From: Erythroxylum novogranatense
Taxonomy: Eukaryota > Streptophyta > Magnoliopsida > Malpighiales > Erythroxylaceae
Assembly: GCA_029891385.1 (NCBI GenBank)
Contig: CM057231.1
Location: forward strand, 62,603,103 to 62,667,102
Direction: 5' to 3'
Length of the DNA: 64,000 bases
A program made the translations under genes and the position numbers. The notes under the pieces are model-generated. The model did no database searches and was not told where the DNA came from. It saw only the letters and a program-made list of their open reading frames with translations. Within the stretch, counting starts at the first letter, position 1; each line of letters opens with the position of its first letter. Positions 1 through 12,095 of the stretch are shown piece by piece.

Positions 1-713
1 ACCCTATGAGTAACTCCTAAAAGGTACCAATGAATAGAGTCAAAGTATATGATCAGTATCTGAGATATCCTTGAGCACCTCAAGTCAAAGGATACTTGCA
101 TCATTGCTATAATGAGACTATCATTGACACTGGAATAGAATATCATATGTTTTTCTCATAGTAGGTCAATTCAATGTACTTACTACCTTTAGTAAGCATC
201 CAAATGTTAACTCTAAATAAATCATGTCTACAATTTTTGAGATCTATTGTTTGATCTAATCAAGGAGTATAACATGCACTACTCAATCTAGATTAATGAT
301 ATCCCATCTCATTAATCTTATGACTAGGGAAAGTTTATATACTAACATAATTACATATGATAGGAATCTTATTATCATGATCTCATCATAATTTCCTCCA
401 TGATATGTTTTGGTATCAAGGACTTCATTAAATCAATTTAAGATCAACATCAAATCCATAAATGTATGAACATCGAAATAATGAAAATTCCTTTATGAAT
501 CATAAAATGATTTGTACAATAAGTGTTAAAGGTGATTGCCTTTAGAGCACTTTCTAACAGTTAGAATTTCTATAGGTCTTAAGCTAGTATGGAGTAAAGA
601 TCTGAGAGATTTGGATCCACTTTAGAGAAGAAGCACTAATTCTTTACTTTTTTAAAAAAATGAAAATACAATACAAAAAAAACAAACAACTATAGTAAGA
701 TATAAACCTATCA
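1..713. repeat. Direct repeat copy A, tail of an old copia-type LTR
   Basis: This stretch is repeated almost base for base at 1168-1882, with a few single-base indels. Bases 1-559 resemble the last third of the copia LTR at 28226-30174, including the end block around 'gattgcctttag' and the closing 'taaca'. After the LTR-like end comes about 150 bp of non-LTR sequence that is also duplicated, so this is a segmental duplication and not simply an LTR pair. Copy A may begin before the window. No coding frame was recognised. Confidence 0.8.
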
Positions 714-830
714 TTTTGGTCAATTGGGGGCTATGACATGTTACTAGATACTGTTCTTGAATTACTTGAATTAAGTGCTAATTCAAGTAGCCAACATAAT
801 CGAAAACCTAATGGGTCACACACATAGGAG
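714..830 (-). repeat. Inverted piece of the same LTR family
   Basis: The reverse complement of this piece matches the copia LTR around 29130-29240: the 'gacccattaggtt' block, then 'atgttgg', the 'cacttaat' block and 'cccaattga'. The neighbouring LTR fragment from about 840 matches the same LTR in the direct orientation. One LTR is therefore broken by a local inversion. Confidence 0.7.
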
Positions 831-839
831 ATCCAATGG

Positions 840-1726
840 TTTGACTACGAACCCTCCCATATGCAATGTTGCCATGCAATCATCCTTTCACCATCTATAC
901 CCCACTTGGTTCAGGTATGGTCAAAGTGTCAACTCCCACTAGAGTGACTACATCACATCCAGTCCAATTGTTAAGTCTTGTTATGAGGATCTCATTACTT
1001 TATGTATCATTGAAGACTTTCTTCATGAAACATATCTGCTTTGGCTAGAGATCCTGAGTAATGATCATAACAAGAGGTCGTAGGTATCATCTCTTTCTAT
1101 CGAGAGTGGTGAATCCTTTATTAATTACTCGATTACCTCCAAATACCTCAAGTTATACCCAATCACTACCCTATGAGTAACTCCTAAAAGGTACCAATGA
1201 ATAGAGTCAAAGTATATGATCAGGATCTGAGATATCCTTGAGCACCTCAAGTCAAAGGATACTTGCATCATTGCTATAATGAGACTATCATTGACTTTGG
1301 AATAGAATATCATATGTTTTCTCATAGTAGGTCAATTCAATGTACTTACTACCTTTAGTAAGCATCCAAATGTTAACTCTAAATAAATCATGTCTACAAT
1401 TTTTGAGATCTATTGTTTGATCTAATCAAGGAGTATAACATGCACTACTCAATCTAGATTAATGATATCCCATCTCATTAATCTTATGACTAGGAAAGTT
1501 TATATACTAACATAATTACATATGATAGGAATCTTATTATCATGATCTCATCATAATTTCCTCCATGATATGTTTTGGTATCAAGGACTTCATTAAATCA
1601 ATTTAAGATCAACATCAAATCCATAAATGTATGAACATCGAAATAATGAAAAATTCCTTTATGAATCATAAAATGATTTGTACAATAAGTGTTAAAGGTG
1701 ATTGCCTTTAGAGCACTTCTCTAACA
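840..1726. repeat. LTR fragment related to the 28226-30174 copia LTR
   Basis: It aligns in order with about 29310-30174: the block 'taccccacttggtt', the 'ccctatgag' block, 'aaggatacttgca', 'taagcatcca', and the terminal 'gattgcctttag' followed by 'ctaaca'. It is diverged and has no recognisable PBS or PPT next to it. It is best read as an old solo LTR remnant that was later rearranged. Confidence 0.7.
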
Positions 1727-1882
1727 GTTAGAATTCTCTATAGGTCTTTAAGCTAGTATGGAGTAAAGATCTGAGAGATTTGGATCCACTTTAGAGAAGA
1801 AGCACTAATTCTTTACTTTTTTAAAAAAATGAAAATACAATACAAAAAAAACAAACAACTATAGTAAGATATAAACCTATCA
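1168..1882. repeat. Direct repeat copy B
   Basis: This is the partner of 1-713 and very similar to it. It ends at the same internal point ('aaacctatca'), after which the two copies diverge. Copy B continues into AT-rich DNA and copy A into the inverted LTR piece. Confidence 0.8.
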
Positions 1883-2980
1883 AACAATATATTAAAATAG
1901 ATTCCTATCAAAATAAAACAAATATCTAAAGTATTGGTTTGTAATGTCAAAAAAATCCAAATAAAATGGTAGAGTTCTTAAATTCTAGTTAGATTACCTC
2001 CTAACAAGTATTTCTTTATAAATGTTTTACTTAGAATCTTCTCTTAAGTTTAACTAATTTTTAAAGGAATTCTATTCCCTCATTTTGAACTTTTTCACTA
2101 TTCTTGCCTTCATTCTCACGTTTCTTAGCTTGTTGACTTCTTCCTTTATGATTTTCTGCAAAATACTAAAATAATTAGATTTTTTCGATTTTTCATAAGC
2201 ATTAATGACATTTCATTGTTTGAAAATAAGAGTTCTTCTTTTGTAATTCTAAGTAGGATTTCACCTTTCCTAACAATGATTATTGGACATATTGTAACAA
2301 GGAATGGTATATTAAGGAATAGTAATCATTCCTCATCCTCTTCTTAAAATAAAAATATGTTACAAATACAAACCTAATAATTTTATCATAATATTTTTCA
2401 TAAAACTAAGAATTTTATTGAATTATTAGCAGGATACATTATCCTATTTATAGGTTCTATTTCACGTAATCCCAATCTTTTAAGTATGGTATAAGACATT
2501 AAATTGATCCTAAATCTTTTAATGCTTTATTAATATAGACATGACCAATTATCTAGGAAATATTAGAACTCCCCAGGTCACCTACCTTTTGTAATACTGT
2601 GTCTTAGAGCAGTTTGAAGTTACTTTCATATGATTTTTTCCTAAAACTTTTCCTCTTTTGATTCCTTAATAAATGCTAAACAGACTGCATTTCTAATCTC
2701 ATAGTTAAAGCATTTTGTTTGTTTATTTGAAAGTTTCTTATTATTTATGGTACTTATTGTTAATATGAGACTAATCTTTTAATATCATCAATTTCATTAG
2801 TTTTTCTAAGTTTTGTAGTCATATTATTTATCATGTATTCGATGTGTCTTATTTTTCATATAATAAGCTTATGCCATATAATAATTCTATTTTACTTAAA
2901 ATATCTTTACACATATGTGGTTAAAATATCTTATTTATCCAATTCATTTATACATATAATATGTTTATATATATATATAT
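1883..2980. other. AT-rich DNA without a recognised feature
   Basis: I see no gene, RNA or element boundary here. The DNA is AT-rich, with short poly-A/T runs and a TA microsatellite at about 2970-2982. Short open frames have no recognisable protein character. This may be host intergenic DNA or decayed repeat. Confidence 0.5.
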
Positions 2981-4048
2981 ATGAAGTGAATCACACGTTA
3001 GTATACGATATACAAAATGCACAAGAAGGGGAGTTGAATTATGTATTCGAATTTTTAATACAATCCCCTTTTTAAAAAATTTGCTTTCTCAAAACGATTG
3101 GCAAACAATATTGTGAAGTATATATATCAACAATAGAAACAAGAGTTAAGAGTTAAGAGTGAGAATAGACATAGCAATTTTATACTGGCTCACCCCAAAC
3201 CGTGGGCTACGTCTAATCCTTAGAATCCCTTCTGAGATTTCACTATACTTCACAAAAATACAAGTATTCTTTCAACCGAGCCTCTTTAGGTCTCTTACAA
3301 CAAGTATTCTTTTTCTCACTTAACCTCTTCAGACTCTCAACTTTTCTTCTTTCTCACAGAAAGATATTGCGAGCTTTGTTACAAAAAATATAGCTCTCGT
3401 GTTTCGCACAAATACAGTATTTAGCTTTTTGAATATCATTAACTTTTTTAGTCTTCGATTTTGACTCATATTTATAGTCTTCGTCTTCAACTGTTTCTTG
3501 ATAACTGCTTCTTTCTTCTTGTTTCTTGATCTTTAAAGTAACGGTTATTCAGTTGAGTTCTGTAACTAACTCAAACTGATTTGATTCTTCGTCTTTGATT
3601 CTTTCGTCTCATTTTCAGCTTCGCTTTGTCTTATTTTTATCGTCTTATTTTGCTTCCGTCTCATTTTTGCTTTCTTCTTTGCGTCTCATTTTGCTTCCAT
3701 CTCATTTCTTCCATATCATTTTTGCTTTCTGATTTTTCTCTCATTTTGCTTCTGTCTCATTTCTGTCTCTGCGTCTCATTTCCTTCCGTCTTATTTTTAT
3801 CTGCTTCCGTCTCATTTTTTTCTGTCTCATTTTTATCTGCTTCCGTCTCATTTTCTTTCGTCTCATTTTTTCTTTTGTCTCATTTTCTTTCGTCTCATTT
3901 TTATCTTTCGTCTCATTTCCTTCCATCTCATTTTTATCTGCTTCCGTCTCATTTTGTTTCCGTCTTATTTTTGCTTCCGTCTCACTTTCTTCCTTCGTCA
4001 TTATTTATTTTTCATCAAAATTAATCGTAAAGTCATTTTGACTTAACA
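2981..4048 (-). repeat. 3' LTR of the Sirevirus-like element
   Basis: The right edge is well defined: 'taaca' ends at 4048 and is followed by the PPT complement. The body has a block near 3185 ('ctggctcaccccaaacc') followed by a low-complexity region. The left edge is not resolved because no 5' LTR is present for comparison. No TSD can be tested. Confidence 0.65.
3605..4000 (-). repeat. Tandem low-complexity array built on GTCTCATTTT
   Basis: More than twenty copies of a roughly 10-24 bp unit containing GTCTCATTT, separated by variable pyrimidine-rich spacers. On the minus strand it gives a lysine/glutamate-rich open frame of 86 codons (4001-3741). On the plus strand it gives a Ser/Phe-rich one of 132 codons. 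Both are by-products of the repeat and I do not call a protein. It lies inside the 3' LTR. Confidence 0.8.
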
Positions 4049-4063
4049 ATCTTCCCCTTTTTG
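4049..4063 (-). other. Polypurine tract of the Sirevirus-like element
   Basis: On the minus strand this reads CAAAAAGGGGAAGAT, immediately upstream of the LTR that begins TGTTAAG. It fixes the orientation of the element and its 3' LTR edge. Confidence 0.8.
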
Positions 4064-6345
4064 ATGATAACAAATAATCATAGAAAAATCATTTTCTTAT
4101 CTTTCTTCTTTGTTCTCCTTCTCTTCTCTTGTTCTGTTCTCCCCCTATCTTTGTCATTTCTTCTTCTTTTTCTCCTTTCTCCCACTATTTGTTATTGATC
4201 AAAAAGATCATGGGCGCAGATGCTTCATAACTTCAAAAAACATTTCTCTCATCTCAATGTGAAGTGACTTGATATCTTGTCAAATATCCTTTACTTCTTT
4301 ATGTAAGTCACCCACAGAAGCACACAGATAATCAACTTTCTCTTCAATATCTACATCAGGCTTCTATTGTACGACTTCAAAACCAACAGTCGTAATATAT
4401 GCATCTAAAGATACGACATCTGGTTCAATTATTGTAAGGATAGGAGGTTGAAAAGATAGGTTAGGTTCTGAAAGATCAAGATCATCAGGACCAGTTAGTT
4501 CTGGAACATGTCTTCCAAATAGGTGTACAACATCACCAAATGAAGACACAGTTGATAAAGTTCTAATGTGCATAATGAGATGCACAAGGAACTCTACTGA
4601 GTACCTTCGGTCTCCAACCTTAATGGATCTATACGGCCCTTCTAAATGTCTTCCACCTACCTGAAAAGAATCTTCAGTGGTTTACTAACCACAATTGCTT
4701 CCTGACGCTGTTGAAATGAAGTGAGAAACATAAGTTCCAGTCTGTTGGACTGCATGGCATGCTTCATCAATGTTTCTCACTTCAACTTTGATCTGTTCAT
4801 CTGTCAGATCATTTATCCTTTCAGGATGCAGTTTCTTCTTCCCTTTTTCCTCATTGCGAACAATGAAAGGTCGAGGTTGAATATCAGGCACAACCTTGAT
4901 CACAGTTTTCCTTGTGATTGGAAAAATAGTGTACTTCTGTTTTGTCGTCTGTGTGGGGTATGGTCTGGTTCCTTCATCTTTCAGAACATTATACATACTT
5001 TTCTTGTCCCCACTCAACAAATGCATGGTACTACTATTTACCAAAATGGGTTGAAATTGTACCTTGACTGACCTTTTTAGGATCTCTCTTATTATTATAG
5101 AGTTGCTACTCCTAACAGGTTGAATTTCTTTAGAAATCTTGACCTTCAAGTCTTCGTTTCTTATTAGTCAAGAAGTATTGACATGTACTGGACTGCGTTC
5201 AACTATCTTCTTCTTCTTCTGAACAGCAGTAAGAGTGCTCTTTTCCATACTAATTTTTTACTTTTTATTCTCTTTAATCAGTCTGGAAGTCTGTTGAGGT
5301 TGAGGTTTTACTTTTTCAAATTCCAATTTCTTCCTAATTTCAATCACTTTAGCCAATTTTCGTGATTCTTCTCTCAAAATTGAAACTAAGGACTTGGTTG
5401 CCTGAGATGTTATCTTATCAGAGTTTCCACCATGAATCAACTCTTTCCTTTTCTTTTCTTCTTATTGATGCAGGGTTCGAACTCTAGGCGATCTTTTTGC
5501 TTATTTCAGCTTCTCCAAAAGTAGCATATCCCCTTTTCCTTTTAGGGTCACTATCTCCTTTTGTTGCACCTGAGTTCCTTCTTTAAGAAATATCGTCTTT
5601 CCCTTTGTTTTTCCTGACGATTCCTCTCCTCCTTCTGCAGGTATTCTCTCAACAGATTGAGATTTTGATCTTGTTGAGGGAGATTCTTTTTTATCATGCT
5701 CCCCCTCAATCCTGGCTTTCGTGTTAGGCCCCGATTTTTTTTTAATTTATGTTATTAAGCATGAATTGTGTTACTTGTGTGTTTATGACTTAGTTCGATT
5801 GAATTGGGAGTATTAGTGAATAATTGAGATTTATTTGAGTTTAATGTGGTTTTAATAGGAATTTAAGGATAAAAATATATGAGCGCATTTTGGGAAGGTT
5901 GCTTGAGTTAGATAGGTTAAGGCTTTACAAGAAGGGTATTGTGGTCTTTGTCTTCCTTTAGCCTAAAAGAAAGAATTAGAAGAAAAGAAAAGAAAAGAAG
6001 GAGAAGCCGTATGTGAGAAAGAAGGAGAAGAAAAGAGGGTTTCGTGATTTCAGTGATGTTCGATAGATTCGAAACAATTCCTGGTAAGTTTAAGTTCGTT
6101 CTATCTTGTTGTGGTTGGATTAAACCTAAAGATAGGTTGAATGTGTGAGAATCGGTGGTTTAGGGTTTTAAGGGAAAAATGGATAGATTTCTTTGGGTTG
6201 ATAATTTTGTGCTTGTTTTTAAGTTGTAAATGGGTTAGAAATGTAGTATAAGACTTGAATCAAGGTTTAAGTGTGTTGCATTTGCGAAAGGGAAGGATTG
6301 AGGTTGAAAAAATGCTGAAAAATCGAGTTCGGAGACGTTCTCCAG

Positions 6346-6600
6346 ACCCGCACGTTGTGACGTGCGTATGAACACACCACGACGTGCGAGGAACTGGTGT
6401 TCGTCGCGACGTGCTAATTTATAGACGTCGCAATGTGCGAATTGATATACGTCGCGGCATGCGAATTTATATTCGCCGCGATGAGCCAGGAAGGTGTGCA
6501 CGTCGCAACGTGCTTATAAGCACATCGCGACGTGCGAGAAAGTTGTGCATGCCACGCCGCGACGAGTGGGGCTTCGCAGTGGCGAGCCCCCTGTTCCAGC
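6346..6600 (+). repeat. GC palindrome array in the solo LTR
   Basis: About nine imperfect units of roughly 30 bp, each centred on a variant of GCACGTCGCGACGTGC. Short arginine-rich frames that cross this array on both strands are by-products. The GC content stands out sharply from the AT-rich LTR. Confidence 0.75.
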
Positions 6601-7249
6601 AAAGATGAATTTTAGTATTCTGGGCATATCCTGGGCTATAGATGTCCAATTAAGGTTATTTTAGATTCGTTGTGATCTAGAGATTGAGGGCTACGAATTT
6701 TATGAAGAAGGGAAGTTCGAGATTTGCCTCTTAAGATTCGGGATTTTAAGTGGAAGTCGGATGTAGTCTTTCAATGCTAGTACTTTTGATTTTCAAGCTT
6801 TTTGAATAATTCTTTTGAATGTTAATTGAATGGGAACTTGGTTTGTTATAAGAAACCAAGCCGACCTGATCCAATCGCAAGAGGAAGGACAACAGTGAGT
6901 TGGATTCTCAAGAGATATTAGGTGGGTAATGTAATTATAGTTATTGTGTGATTAGGCAAATTCTTGCCTATGTGTGAATATATGTTATGTGTTATGTATG
7001 ATGAGATGCATGAAATTTTGATCGAATATATGGTTAATTGTTTAAACATGACTTGTTAAAAGATTTGAATGACTTGTAAGAAGCATGAGAATTGATAGAT
7101 GCAAATCTTGATTCTGAGCATGTTATGCCTCGACTTTGTTCATGGCATTTTGAATAAATGAAAAGCATGAAAGCATACCATCTAATAAAATGATTCTGAG
7201 CATGATTATGTGCTTTTGTTTGGGCGAGAGTGGAATCATTTCGTTCGTC

Positions 7250-7259
7250 ACGTGCACGT
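7250..7259. promoter_or_regulatory. ACGTGCACGT palindrome with G-box core
   Basis: A 10-bp perfect palindrome overlapping CACGTG, placed just before the conserved 'cttctcccggctgcccgc' block. The same palindrome next to the same block occurs at 17346-17355 and 24257-24266, and on the other strand at 52832-52841 and 60402-60411. CACGTG is the plant G-box bound by bZIP and bHLH factors. Use here is inference. Confidence 0.45.
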
Positions 7260-9076
7260 TGACAAGAGCCTTCTCCCGGCTGCCCGCTTGTGACATATGA
7301 GATCCGAATGGACTCATTTTGTTCAGGGTGTAAACTTCGGTTTCTCCCTTTTGTTTCCATGGAACCCTCGAGCCGTATGATGTGCATTGCATATTTGATC
7401 TGTTCATTATGAAGCATAATTGTGACATGTTCTGTAACTTGGATTAATTATGTTGAAGGCGTAAATTGTTTGATTAGCATGTGAGTGCTAGAATTGTTGC
7501 ATATATTTATATACAATATATATACGTACATATGCCTGAATTTGTGCTAGTTACCGATGGCTATAATTATATTAGCCACTGAGCTATGTAGCTCAACCCA
7601 TTACTTTTCACTCCTCAGGTGCAACTCGCGACACCAGTTAATCCTTGCCAGGCATCGAAGAACTCTGCAATAGTTAAAGATCATTGCATTAAGTTAGTAT
7701 TTTGGTTGGCCCTCCAAGCATGTCATCATAGAGCATTTTTCATGTATTTTGGATTTAAACTTTATTCTGTATTATGCTATTTGTAGAATGCTTGTTTGAA
7801 TTTCCTTCGGATTGTAATGGCATGAAGCCCTTGGCTTATGGGGTGCCTAGCTCATAGTTAGAATGTTTGTGTGTATGTTATAATGTGTGCGAAATGCATG
7901 TGTGAATCAAAATTATGTTTAGATGTTGGGATCGGGTCTGAGGTTTGGGAGCTCGTTGCTGGCACAGCCCGAGGGGCCACCTCGGGATTGGGAATTCGGG
8001 ACCCGGACCCAACATTTCGTCTTAGAATCTACTTCTACTCTCTCCAGATTCTTCAAGCCCATTCTACCAATTGTTGCAGAATTGATGACACTTTTGATAT
8101 TCATCTTCATCATGTTTCCCCTTTCCAGACGTACTCCAAAGTCTCTGAATATCCTTGTTAGCATCATTTCGTATGGTAGAGCGGTCGAGTCTTTCTTAGA
8201 CTTTACCATATAATGAAAAATAAGAAATGGTAGGTTGATAGGCTGACGATTTAGTAGATGAAATAAGCATTGTTCATCTAACGTTGTTACCAAATGCCTT
8301 GATCCTGTTCTCAGTAGTACACAATGAAAAAGAAGTAAGTGTAATACCCTAGCTTTTGGAACAAGATTTGATGCCTTCTTCTCCTTTGGATCATTGCTTC
8401 CATATAACTGCAAATTGATTTAGGTTTCCTTCACGCTAGCCTGTGTCATCCATCTAGCTTTATTTGTGAGCTTCTCTCCTTTAAATGAACACTCCGTGAC
8501 CTTCTCAAACATCTCCATGGTCACAATAATCGACAATCTATCCACCGAGGATACAAGAGTATCGACTACCACTTCCATATTCTTCCAAAATTCATAAACT
8601 TCATTCATGTAGACTGTCTCTCAAACTTGAAAGAAATTCCTCCATCCGGCTGCTACAATCTTTGGTTCAATATCCATCTTGTCCTGCTTCAAGGATTCAA
8701 AATCAACAAGTCTTCCACTTTTCATGGCTGTCTCCATTTCTTGTAGTTAACAACAAACTAAAAACAGAGAAGTTTCTCAAGAGGTGAAGTCGGTTTCTGA
8801 GGTTGAGAGTGTGAACAAGGAAAGTTTGAAATTCAAACAGAGTAATGAAAGGGTTTTGTTGAAGGTTCTTCAAAGATTGATTGTCAGAGTATATCATGAG
8901 TGTTCTAGAATAGTTGGCATTCTCAAGGCTATGAGAAACTTTCCCTCCAAAACTTTCTTCTAACGGAAGTTACCAGCTGTAACTCACGGTTACGATTACC
9001 GTTAACTCTTTCATCCTTTTTTCCTGGGTCATGACGTGTCAGACGGTTGATTACTTAACATCACCATGTTAAGATT

Positions 9077-9580
9077 TCATCTGATTTCTCTGAATCTTTC
9101 TTCACTTAATGGCTTAGTGAAGATGTCCGCCCACTGATAGTTCGTCTCAACAAACTGAAGACTCATGATCTTTCTCTGAACGTAGTCTCGTAGAAAATGG
9201 TGTCTGACTTCGATATGTTTAACTCTCGAATGTTGTATGGGATTCTTTGACAGATTGATGGCACTTGTGTTGTCACAGTAGATTGGGATTTCTTTTGCTT
9301 GTACTACGTAGTCCTCTAACTGGTACTTAATCCACAACGTCTATGAACAACAACTTGCGGCTGATATATACTCGGCTTCTACAGTCGATAGAGCAATTGA
9401 GCTTTGCCTCTTACTTGACCACGAAACTAGGTTATTGCCAAGGAAGTGACATCCTCCACTCGTACCTTTTCTATCAATCCTATCTTCGGCATAATCCGCA
9501 TCACAGTAGCCAATTAACCTGAAATTGTTACCTTTCTCATACATTAAGCAAAGATCAGTAGTACCTGATAGATATCTCAA
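9077..9580 (-). pseudogene. Copia RNase H domain (Sirevirus)
   Basis: Two adjoining frames (9580-9341 and 9337-9077) give a copia RNase H. The segments LIGYCDADYAEDRIDRKGTS, LSTVEAEYISAA, IPIYCDNTSAINLSKNP and HIEVRHHFLRDYV hold the usual Asp, Glu and Asp residues and the final His/Asp block. A short break separates the two at 9338-9340. It lies directly downstream of RT, as expected for the C-terminal end of copia pol. Confidence 0.85.
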
Positions 9581-9607
9581 AATTCTTTTAACAGTAATGT
9601 AATGAGA

Positions 9608-10978
9608 TTATCTAGGATATGCCTGAAATCTTGCACACAAATAAACACTAAACAAAATGTCAGGTTTGCTTGCTGTAAGGTAAAGTAAGGAACCAATAAT
9701 CCCTATATACAGAGTTTGATCAATCTTCTTGCCAGTTTCATCCTTGGACAAATGGTTTGAAGGATGCATCGGGGTTGACATTGGTTTTACTTTTCCTATA
9801 TCATATTTTATCAACAGTTCCTTCACATACTTCTGTTGATGAATAAAAATCTTTTTTTCGGTTTGTTTAACTTGCAACCCAAGAAAGAATTTTAATTCGC
9901 CCATCATGCTCATTTCAAATTCATTTTTCATCAAATTTTCAAAATTAGTACATAACATTTCAGAGGTAGCACCAAAAATAATATCATCCACATAAATTTG
10001 AACAATAATAAAATCATTCTTTATGCACTTTCTAAATAAAGTTTGATCCACCTGACCTCTAGTGAACTTATTCTCAATACGAAAAGAACTCAGACGATCA
10101 TACCAGGCTCGAGGAGCTTGTTTCAAGCCATACAAAGCCTTATGAAGTCTATAGGCATAATCTGGTTTCTTGACATCTTCGAAACCTGGAGGTTACTTCA
10201 CATAAACTTCTTCATCTATAAAGCCATTTAAAAAGGCACTCTTCACGCCCATTTGAAATAGCTTTATATCTTGATAAACAGCATATGCAAGCAATATCCT
10301 AATAGCTTCTAGTCTTGCTACAGGAGCATAAGTCTCATTGTAGTCTATTCCTTCCTGCTGATTATAGCCTTGTGCTACTAATCTTGCTTTGTTACGACTC
10401 ACTCTTCCTGATTCATTTAGCTTATTCTTAAAAACCCATCTAGTTCCTATGATAGACTTTTTCGGTGGTCTGGGAACTAAGGACCAAACTTTATTCCTAG
10501 TAAACTGGTTCAGCTCCTCTTGCATAGATAAAATCCAAGCTTCATCTTGAAGAGCTTCATCAATTTTCTTAGGCTCTATTTCAGAAATAAATTCAATATT
10601 TGCTTCTCTTATGAATTTGGACCTAGTTCGCACACCTTCTGAGATCTCTCCTATAATCAACTCTTCTGGATGAGAAGTCTTATATTTCCAATCTCTCTTC
10701 AAATTAAGAGTCTCAGGAATATGTTCACCTTTGTCTAAAGAAGTTTCTGATGGTGATACTTCTTCACTATCAACCAAAGGTACTGATAGGGTTTCATTAT
10801 CAGGATCATCTCTCCTACTTGGTTGAGAACTATCATCAAACTTGACATGAATGGTTTTCTCAACAGTCTTAGAGGTAAGGTTGTAAACCCTATAGGCTTT
10901 CGATGATAGAGAATCGCCTAGAAAAATTCCAGAATAACTCTTAGAGAAGAATTTATCTAGACTTTCTTTTGTATTCAA
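9608..10978 (-). pseudogene. Copia reverse transcriptase (Sirevirus), motif A mutated
   Basis: The frames 10978-10193 and 10135-9608 together make a Ty1/copia RT. Recognisable parts are [50 protein letters not shown], then MYGLKQAPRAWYDRL and the active-site box YVDDIIFGA. The catalytic Asp of motif A (usual context FQMDVKSAF) is Gly here (FQMGVKSAF, about 10240-10250). A stop and frame break lie at 10136-10195. The polymerase should be inactive from the motif A change alone. Confidence 0.88.
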
Positions 10979-11039
10979 TGTAGAGCAATTATAACCAAAT
11001 GGATGGAAGTAGGATATATTAGGTTTCCTTTCATCCCAT

Positions 11040-11694
11040 TACTCATATGGAGTTTTTTCAACAAAGGTCACAGAAGTATTCTATTTTGAATATAACATGT
11101 TGTATTCACAGCTTCTGCCCAGAAGTATTTAGGAAGATTCTTCTCACAAAGCATAGTCCTTGCCATTTCCTGAATTGTCCTATTCTTCCTTTTAACAACT
11201 CCATTTTATTGTGGGGTTCTAGGGGCAGAGAAATTCTAGAAAATTCCATTCTATTCACAAAACATTCTGAACTTCTCATTTTCAAATTCACCACTATGAT
11301 CACTTCTAATACTAGCTATAGACATTCCTTTCTCATTCTATAACTTTTTGGATAGCACCTTAAAACACTTAAAAGACTCATCTTTATGTGATAAAAACAA
11401 TATCCAACAAAATCTAGTGAAATCATCAACAATAAAAAGACTATACCTCTTCCCATCAAGACTCAATGTTCTAGTTGGACCAAATAAATCCATATGTAAC
11501 AACTCTAGAGGTCTAGAAGAAGTTACAATATTTTTAGAAGAAAACGTTGTTTTAACCTGTTTTCCTCTTTGAAAACTTTCAAAAAAGAAATCCTTTTTAA
11601 GACTTATTTTTGGTAAACCTCTTACCAAATCATGTTTAATCAACTTGAAAATATGTTTAAAACTGATATGACCTAGCTTTTTATGCCAAATCAA
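11040..11694 (-). pseudogene. Copia integrase (Sirevirus), catalytic Glu lost
   Basis: The frame from 11694 begins with the GAG-pre-integrase segment (WHKKLGHIS) and goes on to HMDLFGPTRT (first Asp) and SLFIVDDFTRFCW. After a stop near 11341 the second Asp is readable in IRSDHSGEFENE. The catalytic Glu normally in an NGVVE-type segment is Lys (NGVVKRKNR, about 11195-11215), and a TAA precedes it. The DDE triad is therefore broken. Confidence 0.85.
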
Positions 11695-12095
11695 TTTTTT
11701 TTATTAGTTGAGATAAAATAGGAAATATTTTGATTTTGAAAATCTTCTAAATTGATTTTGTAAAGATTATTTTGTCTTTTGGCAGAAAAGAATATGGACC
11801 CATCCTTGTTTTTTGATTTCACAAGAATTTTGATTGAAAGACACTTCAAAACCAGAATCACATAATTGACTGACACTAATCAAATTGTGTTTTAAACCAT
11901 CAACTAGTAGCACATTATCAATGCATGCAAACGAATCTTTACCAATTTTACCGATTCCAATTATCTTGCCCTACGGGTTGTCTCTAAAAGTTACCGATCC
12001 TTCCTTCTTATACTGAAGATCTAGGAATATAGACTTTTTTTCCATCATGTGTCGCGAGCATCCACTATCCAAGTACCAATGGTGTTGGATGCTTT
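11695..12095 (-). pseudogene. Copia protease and linker (Sirevirus)
   Basis: On the minus strand a WYLDSGCSRHM segment is readable near 12076-12045, with the catalytic D-S-G at 12069-12061. It is followed downstream by NLISVSQLCDSGFEV around 11900-11850, typical of the copia region between protease and integrase. Two or more stops and a frame change fall between 11700 and 11960. Confidence 0.75.

Larger units (their letters stand above)
5722..8014 (+). mobile_element. Solo LTR of a Tekay-type gypsy family
   Basis: It starts TGTTAGGCCCCG and ends GGACCCAACA. It is flanked by a perfect 5-bp duplication TTTCG at 5717-5721 and 8015-8019. It is related along its length to the LTRs of the element at 15929-24980: the purine-rich block near 5965, GC palindromes near 6350-6600, 'ttctcccggctgcccgc' near 7271, the TGAGCT/AGCTCA stem at 7580-7595, and the hairpin at 7968-7986. 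No interior or second LTR is present, so it is a solo LTR left by LTR-LTR recombination. It sits inside the envelope-like frame. Confidence 0.93.
4208..8737 (-). pseudogene. Envelope-like gene of the Sirevirus, split by a solo LTR
   Basis: The frame starts at an ATG at 8737 (MET-AMKSGRLVDFE) downstream of pol. It runs to 8015, is interrupted by the LTR at 5722-8014, and resumes in the same frame at 5716. It ends at a TGA at 4208-4210. The upstream half has a conserved plant-retroelement block around 8350-8060, with the segments NRQPINLPFLIFHYM and MMLTRIFRDFGV, like the envelope-like proteins of Sireviruses. The lower half is Lys/Glu/Ser-rich. Its C-terminus around 4330-4208 looks like a coiled coil (heptads in EEKVDYL and MREMFFEVMKHL). 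Several in-frame stops (for example after WRNFFQV and after ASVKET) make it a pseudogene. Removing the insert would leave about 740 codons. The function in plants is unknown; no signal peptide or clear membrane segment is seen. Confidence 0.7.

Noticed and set aside
3626..4024. 132-codon plus-strand frame rich in Ser and Phe
   Set aside because: Pure translation of the GTCTCATTT array; the opposite strand is also open.
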